A stretch of 64,000 nt of DNA, from positions 372,001 to 436,000 of the forward strand of contig NZ_JABUQZ010000001.1 of assembly GCF_013342145.1 (NCBI RefSeq). Direction: 5' to 3'. Made by a program: the position numbers and the translations under genes. The notes below the pieces were generated by a model that was given only the letters and a program-made list of their open reading frames with translations, was not told the DNA's origin and did not search any database. How positions within the stretch are numbered: position 1 is the stretch's first letter; the number at the start of each line of letters is the position of its first letter. Positions 25,382-33,461 of the stretch are shown in pieces. This DNA comes from Haloterrigena gelatinilytica (GTDB lineage Archaea > Halobacteriota > Halobacteria > Halobacteriales > Natrialbaceae).

Positions 25382-26989
25382 ATGCCTCCTGGACATCGGC
25401 CCGCCGATCGATGCTCGAACGACCGAACGACCGATGATGACGACGGCGACGCGAACCGATCGGTCGAGCGAGGCGATCGGGAGTCGACCGCGTCGGCCGC
25501 GCTCGAACGACGCGACGTGCTCGGGACCGGCACCGTCGCGGCGGGGGCGCTTCTCGGCGGCTGCATCGGTGGTTCCGAATCGTCCGATACCGCCTCGGTC
25601 GACGAGCGACACCCGGGGTTCCGATCGCTCGAGCGCGAAGTCGCCGACCGGTCCCTGCCGGTCGAGGGGACGTTCCCGTCGTGGCTGGAGGGAACGCTGC
25701 TGCGAACCGGACCGGCGAAATTCGAGGTCGGCGACCGGCACCTGCGTCACTGGTTCGACGGCTTCGCGATGCTCCACCGGTTCGCGATCGACGACGGCGC
25801 CGTGACGTACTCGAACCGATTCCTCGAGACGCGAGCGTACGAGCACGCGACGGACGAGGGCGAACTCGGCTACCGCGAGTTCGCCACGGATCCCTGTCGA
25901 CGGATCTGGGAGCGGTTCTTCACGCTGTTCTCCGACACGACGACCGACAACGCGAACGTCAGCGTCGCGACCCACGCGGACCGGTTCCGCGCGATGACCG
26001 AGACCCCCATGCCGGTCGAGTTCGATCCGGAGACGCTCGAGACGCTGGGCGTCGTCGCCGACGGGACCGACCTCGGTGATCTGACGACCGCGCACCCACA
26101 CCGGGACGACGGGGAGACGATCAACTACGTGACGGACCTCTCGCGGACGAGCGAGTACCGGGTGTTCCGGATGCCCGACGGCGAGCACGAGCGGGACGTC
26201 TTCGCCACCGTCTCCCGGGACCGGCCGGCGTACATGCACAGTTTCGGGTTGACCGACCGGTACGTGATCCTCGCGGAGTTTCCCTTCGTCGTCGACCCGC
26301 TCGAGTTCCTCGTGCGGGATCGGCCGTTCATCGAGAACTACGAGTGGATTCCCGATCGGGGGACGCGATTCCTCGTGATCGAGCGCGCAACCGGCGAGGT
26401 GGCCGATACCTACGAGACGGACGCGTTCTTCGCGTTCCACCACGTCAACGCCTTCGAGGACGGGGACGATATCGTCGTCGACGTCGTCGCCTACGACGAC
26501 GCCTCGATCGTCGAGGACCTCTATCTCGAGGCGATTCGATCGGAGGGGTACTCGCCCGACGGGGGACGACTCGATCGGTTTCGGCTCGGCGAGACGGTCG
26601 CTCGGGAGACGCTCTACGAGGGACCGATCGAGTTGCCCGGGATCAACTACGACCGGGTGAACGCCGAACCGTACCGGTACGCCTACGGCGTGGGGAACCG
26701 GGAGAACCCGCCACGGGACGTTCCGAACACACTGGTCAAGGTCGACGTGGAGACCGGCGCCGCGAGCGAGTGGGAGGAGCCGGGAACCTACGCCGGCGAA
26801 CCGGTCTTCGTCGAATCGCCCGACGCGACTGCCGAGGACGACGGCGTGATCCTGTCGGTCGTGCTCGACGCGGCCGCGGAACGGTCGTTTCTGCTCGTCC
26901 TCGATGCCGGGACGTTCGAGGAACTGGCGCGAGCCCCGGCGCCCCACCACATTCCACTCGGCTTCCACGGGGTTTTCTCCGACCTGTAA
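25382..26989 (+). CDS. exported carotenoid cleavage oxygenase
   Basis: 535 residues. It starts with a Tat-lipoprotein type signal, ERRDVLGTGTVAAGALLGGC (twin Arg, hydrophobic core, lipobox Cys at residue about 60). The mature part is the seven-bladed propeller of carotenoid oxygenases; the four iron-binding histidines are visible in TAHPHRDD, AYMHSFGLT, FAFHHVNAFE and LGFHGVF. Family members cut polyenes to apocarotenoids such as retinal. A haloarchaeal secreted lipoprotein form is unusual. Start at 25382 gives the whole signal sequence; codons further upstream overlap the HTH10 gene. Confidence 0.85.
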   Translation: MPPGHRPADRCSNDRTTDDDDGDANRSVERGDRESTASAALERRDVLGTGTVAAGALLGGCIGGSESSDTASVDERHPGFRSLEREVADRSLPVEGTFPSWLEGTLLRTGPAKFEVGDRHLRHWFDGFAMLHRFAIDDGAVTYSNRFLETRAYEHATDEGELGYREFATDPCRRIWERFFTLFSDTTTDNANVSVATHADRFRAMTETPMPVEFDPETLETLGVVADGTDLGDLTTAHPHRDDGETINYVTDLSRTSEYRVFRMPDGEHERDVFATVSRDRPAYMHSFGLTDRYVILAEFPFVVDPLEFLVRDRPFIENYEWIPDRGTRFLVIERATGEVADTYETDAFFAFHHVNAFEDGDDIVVDVVAYDDASIVEDLYLEAIRSEGYSPDGGRLDRFRLGETVARETLYEGPIELPGINYDRVNAEPYRYAYGVGNRENPPRDVPNTLVKVDVETGAASEWEEPGTYAGEPVFVESPDATAEDDGVILSVVLDAAAERSFLLVLDAGTFEELARAPAPHHIPLGFHGVFSDL

Positions 26990-27017
26990 CGGCCCGGGAA
27001 GCCGCTCTCGTCGGTCG

Positions 27018-28447
27018 TCAGTTCCCGACCTCGATCGACCCCCGCATGTTCTGCGGATGGACCTGACAGTAGTACTCGCTCATCTCCTCGGTGGCCGTGA
27101 ACGAGACCGTCTGCGTGGTCCCCTGTTCGCGGACGAGTTCGGACGCGAGGAGGTCCTCCCCGTTCGCGTCCTGGATCGCGAAGTTGTGCTGAAGCCCGTC
27201 GCCGTTCTCCCAGCCGAGCGCGTACTCGGTGCCGGCCTCGAGTTGCAGCGTCGGATTCTCCTCGCCCGCGATGGCCTCGGGCGCTGCACCCTGCCACGCC
27301 GACGCCTCGCCGATCAACTGGAAGTCGGCCTCTCCGCCCGTCGTTTCCTCGCCGTCCGTCTCTCCCTCCTCTTGACCGGGGAACTCCCAGTCGTCGAACG
27401 GCCCCTCGACGAGTTCCTCCTGTTCCCACATCGCGTGGATGAACGGCTGGGTCTCGCCGTTCGGCAGTTCCATCGCGGTCGGCACCGGATCGTAGACGGG
27501 CCCCTCGTCGGTCGGATCGGTAACACCACGCCGTGGGTGTGGTGGATCCGCCCCGCGATCGTCTCGTCCGACGCGAGCGGCAGCTCCTCGTCTACGGCCA
27601 TGCGGTACCGCTCGTCGCGGACCGTCTGGGTCGTCATGAAGTGGATGACGCGGAACCCGTCCTCCGTGGCTACCTCTCCGTTGACGTGGACGTTACCGAC
27701 CCTCCACGACGCGCCGTAGGTGTACGCCTGCGGAAATAGCGGCGATCCGGTTCCCGTGATCCCGTGCAGCCAGCCGCCCGACAGCACGCCACCGCCCGTC
27801 TCGTAGCCCGGAATCGGGGGTTGGACGACGTGGTCGTGCTCGAGTTCGTACTCGTTGCCCGCCGGATCGGTGAACTGCGCCTCGAGGTCGACCACGTCGG
27901 ACGTATCGCCCGGTTTTCCGGGGAGGTCGTACGGTTGCCGGTCCCCGTAGGTGATCTCGAACGCGCCGCTGGTCACCTCGGCCTCGTCGCTGTACAGCGT
28001 CGGTTCGGTGAATCGTTCCTGCGCGATCCCGGCCGACTCACCGTCCTCGATCGGTTCGCGGGCCGCCTCCGGTGCGGCCACCAGCGGCGGCAGGTCCTGC
28101 AGGAGCTGCGGGATGGCCTCGTCCAGCGGTTCGGGGAGCCCCTTCGCCTGTTCGATGCGGGACTCGAGCAGATCGCTTCCCCGCCGCGGGGCGTCCGACG
28201 TTCCGAACACCTGCGGACTCAGTCGCCGTTCGCCGGGAAGCACCCAGTAGACCGCGTTTCCCGACTCCTGTCGCACCGTGACGTCTCGGCTCGAGTCGGC
28301 GGATCCACCGCCCTCCTCTTGCCGGGTGACCGTCGATCCGTTCGCTGCTCCGACACCGCCGACGAGCGCCCCGAGCGTCGTCGCGCCGCCGGCCGCGAGC
28401 ATCGATCGCCGCACCACGCCGTCGTTCGAATCGTTCTTGTTTGCCAT
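27018..28447 (-). pseudogene. Tat-exported cupredoxin-domain protein, frameshifted
   Basis: The N-terminal frame (ATG 28447) begins with a Tat signal, VRRSMLAAGGATTLGALVGG, and covers a large unassigned region (ERRLSPQVFGTSDAPRRG, QPPIPGYETGGGVLSGGWLH) to about 27525. There it reads IHHTHGVV and then goes out of frame. The other frame continues as TDPTDEGPVYDP into a plastocyanin-like domain ending 27018, with the type-1 copper ligands His (LQHNFAIQ), Cys-His (YYCQVHP) and Met (QNM). A 1-nt insertion or 2-nt deletion near 27525 separates the halves. Together they would form an approximately 470-residue copper protein of unknown role. Confidence 0.78.
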
Positions 28448-28739
28448 CTATCACCACATGAGTTCCGTGGGGATCGGAGGAAAGAATGGGACGAATCGTT
28501 GTGGCACGGCAAACGCTCATTCCCGTAAGGCTTTAGCGTGATGTTTCGCTCGCGCGGGCGATCTAAGGCGCGATTGGACGGACTAATCCGCTCTTATCGA
28601 TCGGGCGCCGATCGGAACGGCGTCGTCGCGATCGATATCGACGACGGCGCGTCATGGTCCGATCGCGTCCATCGGAACCCGATCCGCGCTCGTCGCTCCG
28701 TCGAACTGCGGCCGAAAACAGCGCGTTCGGCGAGAGCCG
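28448..28739. other. 292-bp intergenic region
   Basis: Upstream region of the cupredoxin gene (minus) and downstream region of the DsrE gene (minus). The segment 28520-28575 is less GC-rich and could hold the cupredoxin gene promoter. No gene is supported. Confidence 0.45.
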
Positions 28740-29096
28740 TTAGAACGTGATGATCTCGTAGTCGTCGTCGACCATCGAACGGATGCTGGGGTGGCCCTCG
28801 TTCTCGTCGATGCGGACGAGCCCCTGGTCCTCGACGGCGTCGTCGACGCCGAACGCCCCGGCGCAGTAGTCGCAGACGGCCGCTTCGTCCTGTACGGACC
28901 GGTAGAGCTCGTGGTAGTCGTGGGACTCGTCTTCCAACTCCTCGACCCACTGGGTGCCGGCGCCGTCGAAGATGAGTTCGAGTTCGTCTTCGTCGTTCTC
29001 GGCGAACTCCTTGGCCGCCTCGAGTCCGTTGACGAGTCGGCCGGTGTCGGCGTGCGATTCGGTACCCGCGAGAATGACGATGGCTGCGTTTACCAT
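28740..29096 (-). CDS. DsrE/DsrF-like sulfur-relay family protein
   Basis: 118 residues with the DsrE-like alpha/beta fold: NAAIVILAGTESHADTGRLV, then the ELELIFDGAGTQWV strand-loop, and CDYCAGAFGVDDAVE with two cysteines. Bacterial DsrE/TusD proteins relay persulfide sulfur or act as regulators, but many haloarchaeal members have unknown roles. It is probably cytoplasmic. ATG 29096 gives a typical start. No partner gene of a sulfur pathway is adjacent. Confidence 0.85.
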   Translation of the reverse strand: MVNAAIVILAGTESHADTGRLVNGLEAAKEFAENDEDELELIFDGAGTQWVEELEDESHDYHELYRSVQDEAAVCDYCAGAFGVDDAVEDQGLVRIDENEGHPSIRSMVDDDYEIITF

Positions 29097-29201
29097 TGCA
29101 CGTGAACGCAGGCCGCTCGCGGATAAAACGGACCGGCGAGCGTGTGTGCCCGCTGCAACATCGCCGGAGGCCGAGCGATCCCGGTTGGCCCGATCCGCTA
29201 T

Positions 29202-30722
29202 TTAGTGGTCGTGCCGATGATCGTGGCCGTGTCCGTGGCCGTGGCCGTGATCGTGCCCGCCGCGGGTGAACTGCCCCGAGAAGGCCCGCTGGACGACCTC
29301 CGAGAGCGCGGGGTGGATGTGAACCGACTCGCGGATGTCTCGAACCGTTCCCGAGCCGGACGTCATCGCGACGACGACCTCCTCGATCAGATTGGAGGCC
29401 TCCGGGCCGACGATGTGACAGCCGAGGATCTCTCCCTCGAGGGAGATGAGCGGCTTGACCATTCCCTCGGCCTTCATCGCCGAGCCGCGAGCGGTGTCCT
29501 CGTACCGGTACGTGCGCTTGGCGTAGTCGCGGTCGGCGGCCTGCAGTTCCGCCTCCGTGGCGCCGACGCCGGCGACCTCCGGCGAGGAGAAGACGGCGAA
29601 GGGCATCGCCGAGTAGTCGACCGGCTCGAGGTCGTCGCCGAAGAGGTTGCGAACGACGGCGCGGGCCTCGTGGTTGGCGTTGTGCTTGAGCAGGTACTCG
29701 CCGACGATGTCACCCAGCGCCCAGACCCCGTCGGCGCTCGTCCGCAGGTACTCGTCCGTCTCGACGAACCCCAGCTCGTCGGTCTCGATCCCGGCCGCGC
29801 CGACGTTCAGCGTATCGGTGTTCGGAACGCGCCCGGTGGCGACGAGCAGTTCGTCGCCGGTGACGGAGATCGGTTCGGCCGCCCCCTCGCCGCTCTCGGG
29901 AGCCGGGTACGGCGTCGATTCCGGTTCCGATCCCGCTTCCGCCTCCGATTCGGAGCCGGCCGCCGGATACGGTCGCGCGTCGACGGTCACCTCGCCGTCG
30001 GACTCCGAGACCGCCGTCGCTTCGTAGCCCGTGTGCACGTCGTACCGATCGGCGAGTCGCTCCGTGAACTCGGTGGCGACCGCCGCGTCCGCGTCCGGCA
30101 GCAGGTGCGGGCGCCGCCCGATAACCGAGACGTCGCTGCCGAACGCTCCGAAGAAGTGGCCCAACTCCGCCGCGATGTAGCCGCCGCCGACGATGACGAG
30201 GTGTTCCGGCGGCTCCTCGAGTCGGAGCGCCTCCCGGCTCGTCAGGTAGTCGGCGTCCTCGATTCCGTCGATCGGCGGGACGCCGGGTCGGGTGCCGGCC
30301 GCGACGAGAACCGTTTCGGCGGTCAGGCGCTCGCCGTCGTGATCCCCGCCAGAGAGTTCGACGGTTCGCTCGTCGACGAACGTCCCTTCCGCCCGGTAGA
30401 GGTCGTGATCCGAGGAGGACTCGAGCCCCCGACGGATCGACTCCGAGCTTCCGGCGACGTCCTCGTTGACCTCGCGGACGATCTCGGCGAACGCGACGTC
30501 GTCGACCGTCGCCTCGATCCCGAACTCTTCGGCGCGTTCGACCGTCTCGAGGACCTCCGCGCGGTACAACAACTGCTTCGAGGGAATACAGCCGCGATTC
30601 AGACAGGTCCCGCCGAGCCGCCCCTTCTCGACGACGGCGACCGACTGACCGCGCCCTGCGGCCGCGTTCGCGACGTCGAGCCCCGATCCCGAACCGACGA
30701 CCAAGAAGTCGTACTCCTCCAT
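29202..30722 (-). CDS. FAD-dependent disulfide reductase with a His-rich tail
   Basis: 506 residues of class I pyridine-nucleotide disulfide oxidoreductases. FAD motif YDFLVVGSGSGLDVANAAAG, redox cysteines Cys40 and Cys45 in GGTCLNRGCIPSKQLL, NAD(P) motif HLVIVGGGYIAAELGHFFG, and the C-terminal dimer motif VHIHPALSEVVQRAF with the catalytic His. A Pro/Glu/Ser insert (about 256-285) and a C-terminal run of His, Gly and Asp (last 17 residues, HDHGHGHGHGHD) are unusual. Options are dihydrolipoamide dehydrogenase, mercuric-reductase-like, or the haloarchaeal bis-gamma-glutamylcystine reductase, which was annotated as merA in Halobacterium; the last is plausible. ATG 30722 preferred. Confidence 0.83.
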   Translation of the reverse strand: MEEYDFLVVGSGSGLDVANAAAGRGQSVAVVEKGRLGGTCLNRGCIPSKQLLYRAEVLETVERAEEFGIEATVDDVAFAEIVREVNEDVAGSSESIRRGLESSSDHDLYRAEGTFVDERTVELSGGDHDGERLTAETVLVAAGTRPGVPPIDGIEDADYLTSREALRLEEPPEHLVIVGGGYIAAELGHFFGAFGSDVSVIGRRPHLLPDADAAVATEFTERLADRYDVHTGYEATAVSESDGEVTVDARPYPAAGSESEAEAGSEPESTPYPAPESGEGAAEPISVTGDELLVATGRVPNTDTLNVGAAGIETDELGFVETDEYLRTSADGVWALGDIVGEYLLKHNANHEARAVVRNLFGDDLEPVDYSAMPFAVFSSPEVAGVGATEAELQAADRDYAKRTYRYEDTARGSAMKAEGMVKPLISLEGEILGCHIVGPEASNLIEEVVVAMTSGSGTVRDIRESVHIHPALSEVVQRAFSGQFTRGGHDHGHGHGHGHDHRHDH

Positions 30723-30863
30723 GCGCCGAACTCCGGCGGCGGTCGTAATGAAGGCCGGGCCGGAATGCACGGGACGTGCACGTCCACTGCGGCCTGCGGA
30801 GTCTCGTCCCCGCTCCCGAGCGGCGCCCGTCTCGAGGATCGCACCGCCTCGGACCCGGCTCCC

Positions 30864-31568
30864 TTACAGTAACGCCGACAGCGCGAGCACGACGGCGGCG
30901 GCGAGAACGGGATAGTCGAGTCGCGAGAGCGACAGCGCGGGCAGGGTGGGATTCCAGGCGAAACACCGCGCCTGCATGGCGAGCGCGAGGTGATCGGCCC
31001 GGTCGAACGCCCGCGAGAGGCCCAGCAGTCCCAGCGTGCTCGCGCGGTCGACGGCGCTTCGCTGGTCGCCCAACCGCGCCGCCATCGCGTCGCTGATCGT
31101 CCGCAGGTCGGCCTGCAGGACCGGCAGGAACCGGAAGACGAGCGCGACGCCGATCCCGAGGAGCTGGCCGGCTCTCCCCGGAATCGTCCGCTGGATCGCG
31201 GCTCGAGAGTCCCGGACCGTCGTCGACCGGACGTACGCCGCGCTGACGAGCAGGACGAGCAGGACGCGGTAGCTCGCCCGCGCGGAGGCGAGGCCGTCCG
31301 CGAGGTCGATCCAGGGCGGACCGAACGTGAGCGCCGCGAGCACCGGCGCGAGCGCGAGGAAGAGCAGGGCGAAGCGATAGGCGGACAGCGTCTCGCGGAG
31401 CGGGACGCGAGCGGCGAGCAGGATCGCCGCGGCGACGGCGGTGAGCGCGACCAGCGCCCGCGGGCTCGTGTGGGCCAGCGCGGTCGCGGCGAACCCGAGC
31501 TGGACGGCCAGCTTCGAGCGGGGGTCGAGCCGGTGGGCGAGCGTGTCGTCGGGGTCGTAGGTGAGCAT
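30864..31568 (-). CDS. ecfT: ECF transporter transmembrane subunit (EcfT/BioN)
   Basis: 234 residues with four to five hydrophobic helices. It contains the two short coupling segments AMAARLG and AMQARCF, the likely forms of the EcfT Ala-Arg-Gly coupling-helix motifs that bind the ATPases. Together with EcfA and the biotin-binding S component BioY it forms the biotin importer. The gene order bioY, ecfA, ecfT on one strand supports a BioYMN unit. ecfA ends 45 bp before this ATG. Confidence 0.88.
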   Translation of the reverse strand: MLTYDPDDTLAHRLDPRSKLAVQLGFAATALAHTSPRALVALTAVAAAILLAARVPLRETLSAYRFALLFLALAPVLAALTFGPPWIDLADGLASARASYRVLLVLLVSAAYVRSTTVRDSRAAIQRTIPGRAGQLLGIGVALVFRFLPVLQADLRTISDAMAARLGDQRSAVDRASTLGLLGLSRAFDRADHLALAMQARCFAWNPTLPALSLSRLDYPVLAAAVVLALSALL

Positions 31569-31613
31569 CGTCGGTATCGGTGGCGGGGGCGGCGATCGTC
31601 GCGTCGCGTGCGG

Positions 31614-32318
31614 TCAGCTATCGGGCACTCGGACCTCGAACGCCGACAGCGCCTCGAGCGCTCGGTCGGGCGCGTCGTCGACGGCGACCGCGCCGTCCCG
31701 CATGGCGACGATACGGTCGGCCAGGTCGAGCACGTCTCTGAGGTCGTGGGTCGCGAGCAGGATCCCGGTTCCGTCGTCGGACAGCGCCTCGAGCCGCGAG
31801 AGGACGGATCGGCGTGCCGGATCGTCCAGCCCGGTGAACGGTTCGTCCAGGACGAGGTGCGTGGGTTCCATCGCGAGCGCGCCGGCAATGGCCACGCGGG
31901 ACTGCTCGCCCCCCGAGAGCGCGTCGATCCGCTCGTCCTCGCGGCCGGCCATGTTGACGGCCGCGAGGGCGTCGGCCACGCGGCGGTCGATCTCGGCGCG
32001 CTCGAGGCCAAGGTTCTCGGGACCGAAGGCGACGTCGGCGCCGATCGTCGCGGCGACGAACTGGTCGCGCGGGTGCTGGAAGACCATGCCGACGCTCGAG
32101 CGGGCGGCGACGAGGTCCTCGGCGACGGGAGTCCCGTCGACCAGTACTTCCCCCGCGTCGGGCGTCACTAGCCCGTTGCAGTGGCGCAACAGGGTCGTCT
32201 TGCCGCTCCCGTTGGCGCCCGCGAGGACGACGAACTCGCCGTCGTCGATCGACAGCGAGACGTCCTCGAGGACGGGCACGTCGTCGAAGGCGTAGGTGAC
32301 GGACCGGAACTCGATCAT
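31614..32318 (-). CDS. ecfA: ECF transporter ATPase (EcfA/BioM)
   Basis: ABC ATPase of 234 residues that powers the importer. Walker A is in LAGANGSGKTTLLRH, the Q-loop is in GMVFQHPRDQFVAATIG, the signature is LSGGEQSRVAIAGAL and Walker B is THLVLDEPFTGLD. H-loop His follows in ATHDLRD. The longer frame adds 28 residues of low quality, so ATG 32318 is chosen; it starts MIEFRSVTYAF, the family norm. Only one ATPase subunit is present, as in BioMNY-type systems. Confidence 0.9.
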   Translation of the reverse strand: MIEFRSVTYAFDDVPVLEDVSLSIDDGEFVVLAGANGSGKTTLLRHCNGLVTPDAGEVLVDGTPVAEDLVAARSSVGMVFQHPRDQFVAATIGADVAFGPENLGLERAEIDRRVADALAAVNMAGREDERIDALSGGEQSRVAIAGALAMEPTHLVLDEPFTGLDDPARRSVLSRLEALSDDGTGILLATHDLRDVLDLADRIVAMRDGAVAVDDAPDRALEALSAFEVRVPDS

Positions 32319-32358
32319 CGCGCCCTCGCCGGCGGGATCGAAGAAGTTACGCGAGCGA

Positions 32359-32946
32359 TCACGATCCGACCGGTTCGAGTCGTCCGCTCTTGACGATCGC
32401 AATCGCGGCGACCATCTTGACCAGTTCGGCGGGGACGAAGGGGAGCGCGTAGCCGGCGATCGCCTCCCAGGGCTCGAGCGCCTGGAGCCAGGCCGCGTAC
32501 GCCGTCCCCACGGCGTAGATGAGGACCGTCGCGGCGACGAGCGCGGCGACGACGATCGGAAGTGGGACGTCGGCGGGGTTTCGGAGGTCGGTGCCCCGGT
32601 GGACGACGGCGCCGATCAGCGCCGCCGCGAGCGGGTACGACCAGAGGTAGCCCGCGGTGTTTCCGACGAGGGGACCGAATCCGGCCTCCATCCCCGAAAA
32701 GACCGGGAGGCCGGCCGCGCCGGCGGTCAGGTAGAGGAGCATCGAGACGGCTCCCCAGACCGGTCCCAAGACGAGGCCGGCGAGAAAGACGAACAGGACC
32801 TGCAGCGTGATCGGTGCCGGCGAAAACGGATACGGGATCGTCACGAATATCGACGCCCCCACCAGCGCCGCCAGCACCGCCGCGCGAGCGAACTGCCGGA
32901 CGACGTCCCCGTCGACGAGATCGACCGTCTCTCGGTTCGTTGCCAT
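32359..32946 (-). CDS. bioY: biotin transporter S component
   Basis: 195 residues with six helices. The BioY signature is seen in SIFVTIPYPFSPAPITLQVL and GPVWGAVSMLLYLTAGAAG, and GMEAGFGPLVGNTAGYLW. BioY binds biotin in the membrane and works with EcfA and EcfT encoded just downstream. ATG 32946 is chosen over an upstream ATG-like start, as MATNRETVDLVDG is the common haloarchaeal start. A BirA-type operator lies 13 bp upstream, so the operon is probably repressed when biotin is plentiful. Confidence 0.92.
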   Translation of the reverse strand: MATNRETVDLVDGDVVRQFARAAVLAALVGASIFVTIPYPFSPAPITLQVLFVFLAGLVLGPVWGAVSMLLYLTAGAAGLPVFSGMEAGFGPLVGNTAGYLWSYPLAAALIGAVVHRGTDLRNPADVPLPIVVAALVAATVLIYAVGTAYAAWLQALEPWEAIAGYALPFVPAELVKMVAAIAIVKSGRLEPVGS

Positions 32947-32958
32947 ACCACTCCCACT

Positions 32959-32992
32959 CTCGTAAACCAAGTTCAACACTTCGGTTTCCGAG
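32959..32992 (-). promoter_or_regulatory. BirA-type biotin operator before bioY
   Basis: CTCGTAAACC (32959-32968) and GGTTTCCGAG (32983-32992) form an inverted repeat with 14-nt spacer and 9 of 10 pairs. The core GTAAACC-N14-GGTTT closely matches the BirA operator consensus (TTGTAAACC-N14/15-GGTTTACAA), which is reported for bacteria and archaea. It lies 13-46 nt before the bioY ATG and overlaps the likely TATA region (minus strand GGTTTACGA). The birA gene is not in the window. Confidence 0.75.
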
Positions 32993-33461
32993 GGTACGGA
33001 CAGTCATCGGGATGACATCTCCGCACGACGGGACGGATCCCGATCCACCGGGAGGGACCGAAATAGCCCGCTTCCTCTCCGGAAACGGACACTTCGAGCG
33101 GAATCCGGTGCGATCGAGGCCCGAACGCGTCCGAAATAGCCGCTCCCTCGAGAGCGCCGCTCCGGCGGAAGACGCCGCGTTCGAGGGGAGTAATCGTGGA
33201 TTGTATCCGATTACTAACCGAAACGACCCGCTGGCCTTATGCGCTCTTTCGCTCCCGTGATAGAAAGCTGATGTCATCCGTACGTAGCCGGTTCGGACCG
33301 AGGAGCGATCGGGAACCGAGACGTAGCCAGCGGCCGACTCGCGGACGGTGGGAACGCGACGGCCCCAGGGGCCCCAGGTGCCGTTCGAACCGCGACCGCT
33401 GCGCTGAACGCGGGAACCGAGCGAACCGTTCGAGCGGTCGGGCCGGCAGGAGCGTCGAGCC
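32993..33461. other. 469-bp intergenic region between bioY and the repeat protein
   Basis: Divergent upstream region. Contains the inverted repeat GTAATCG (33190-33196) and CGATTAC (33208-33214), 11-nt spacer, about 250 bp before the next ATG. Short frames in it look like shadows. The leader of the downstream gene may be long or the promoter not recognisable by eye. Confidence 0.5.

Noticed and set aside
29202-29260. Tandem repeat TGGCCG(T) at the end of the reductase gene
   Set aside because: It is the coding sequence of the His/Gly tail, not an intergenic repeat.
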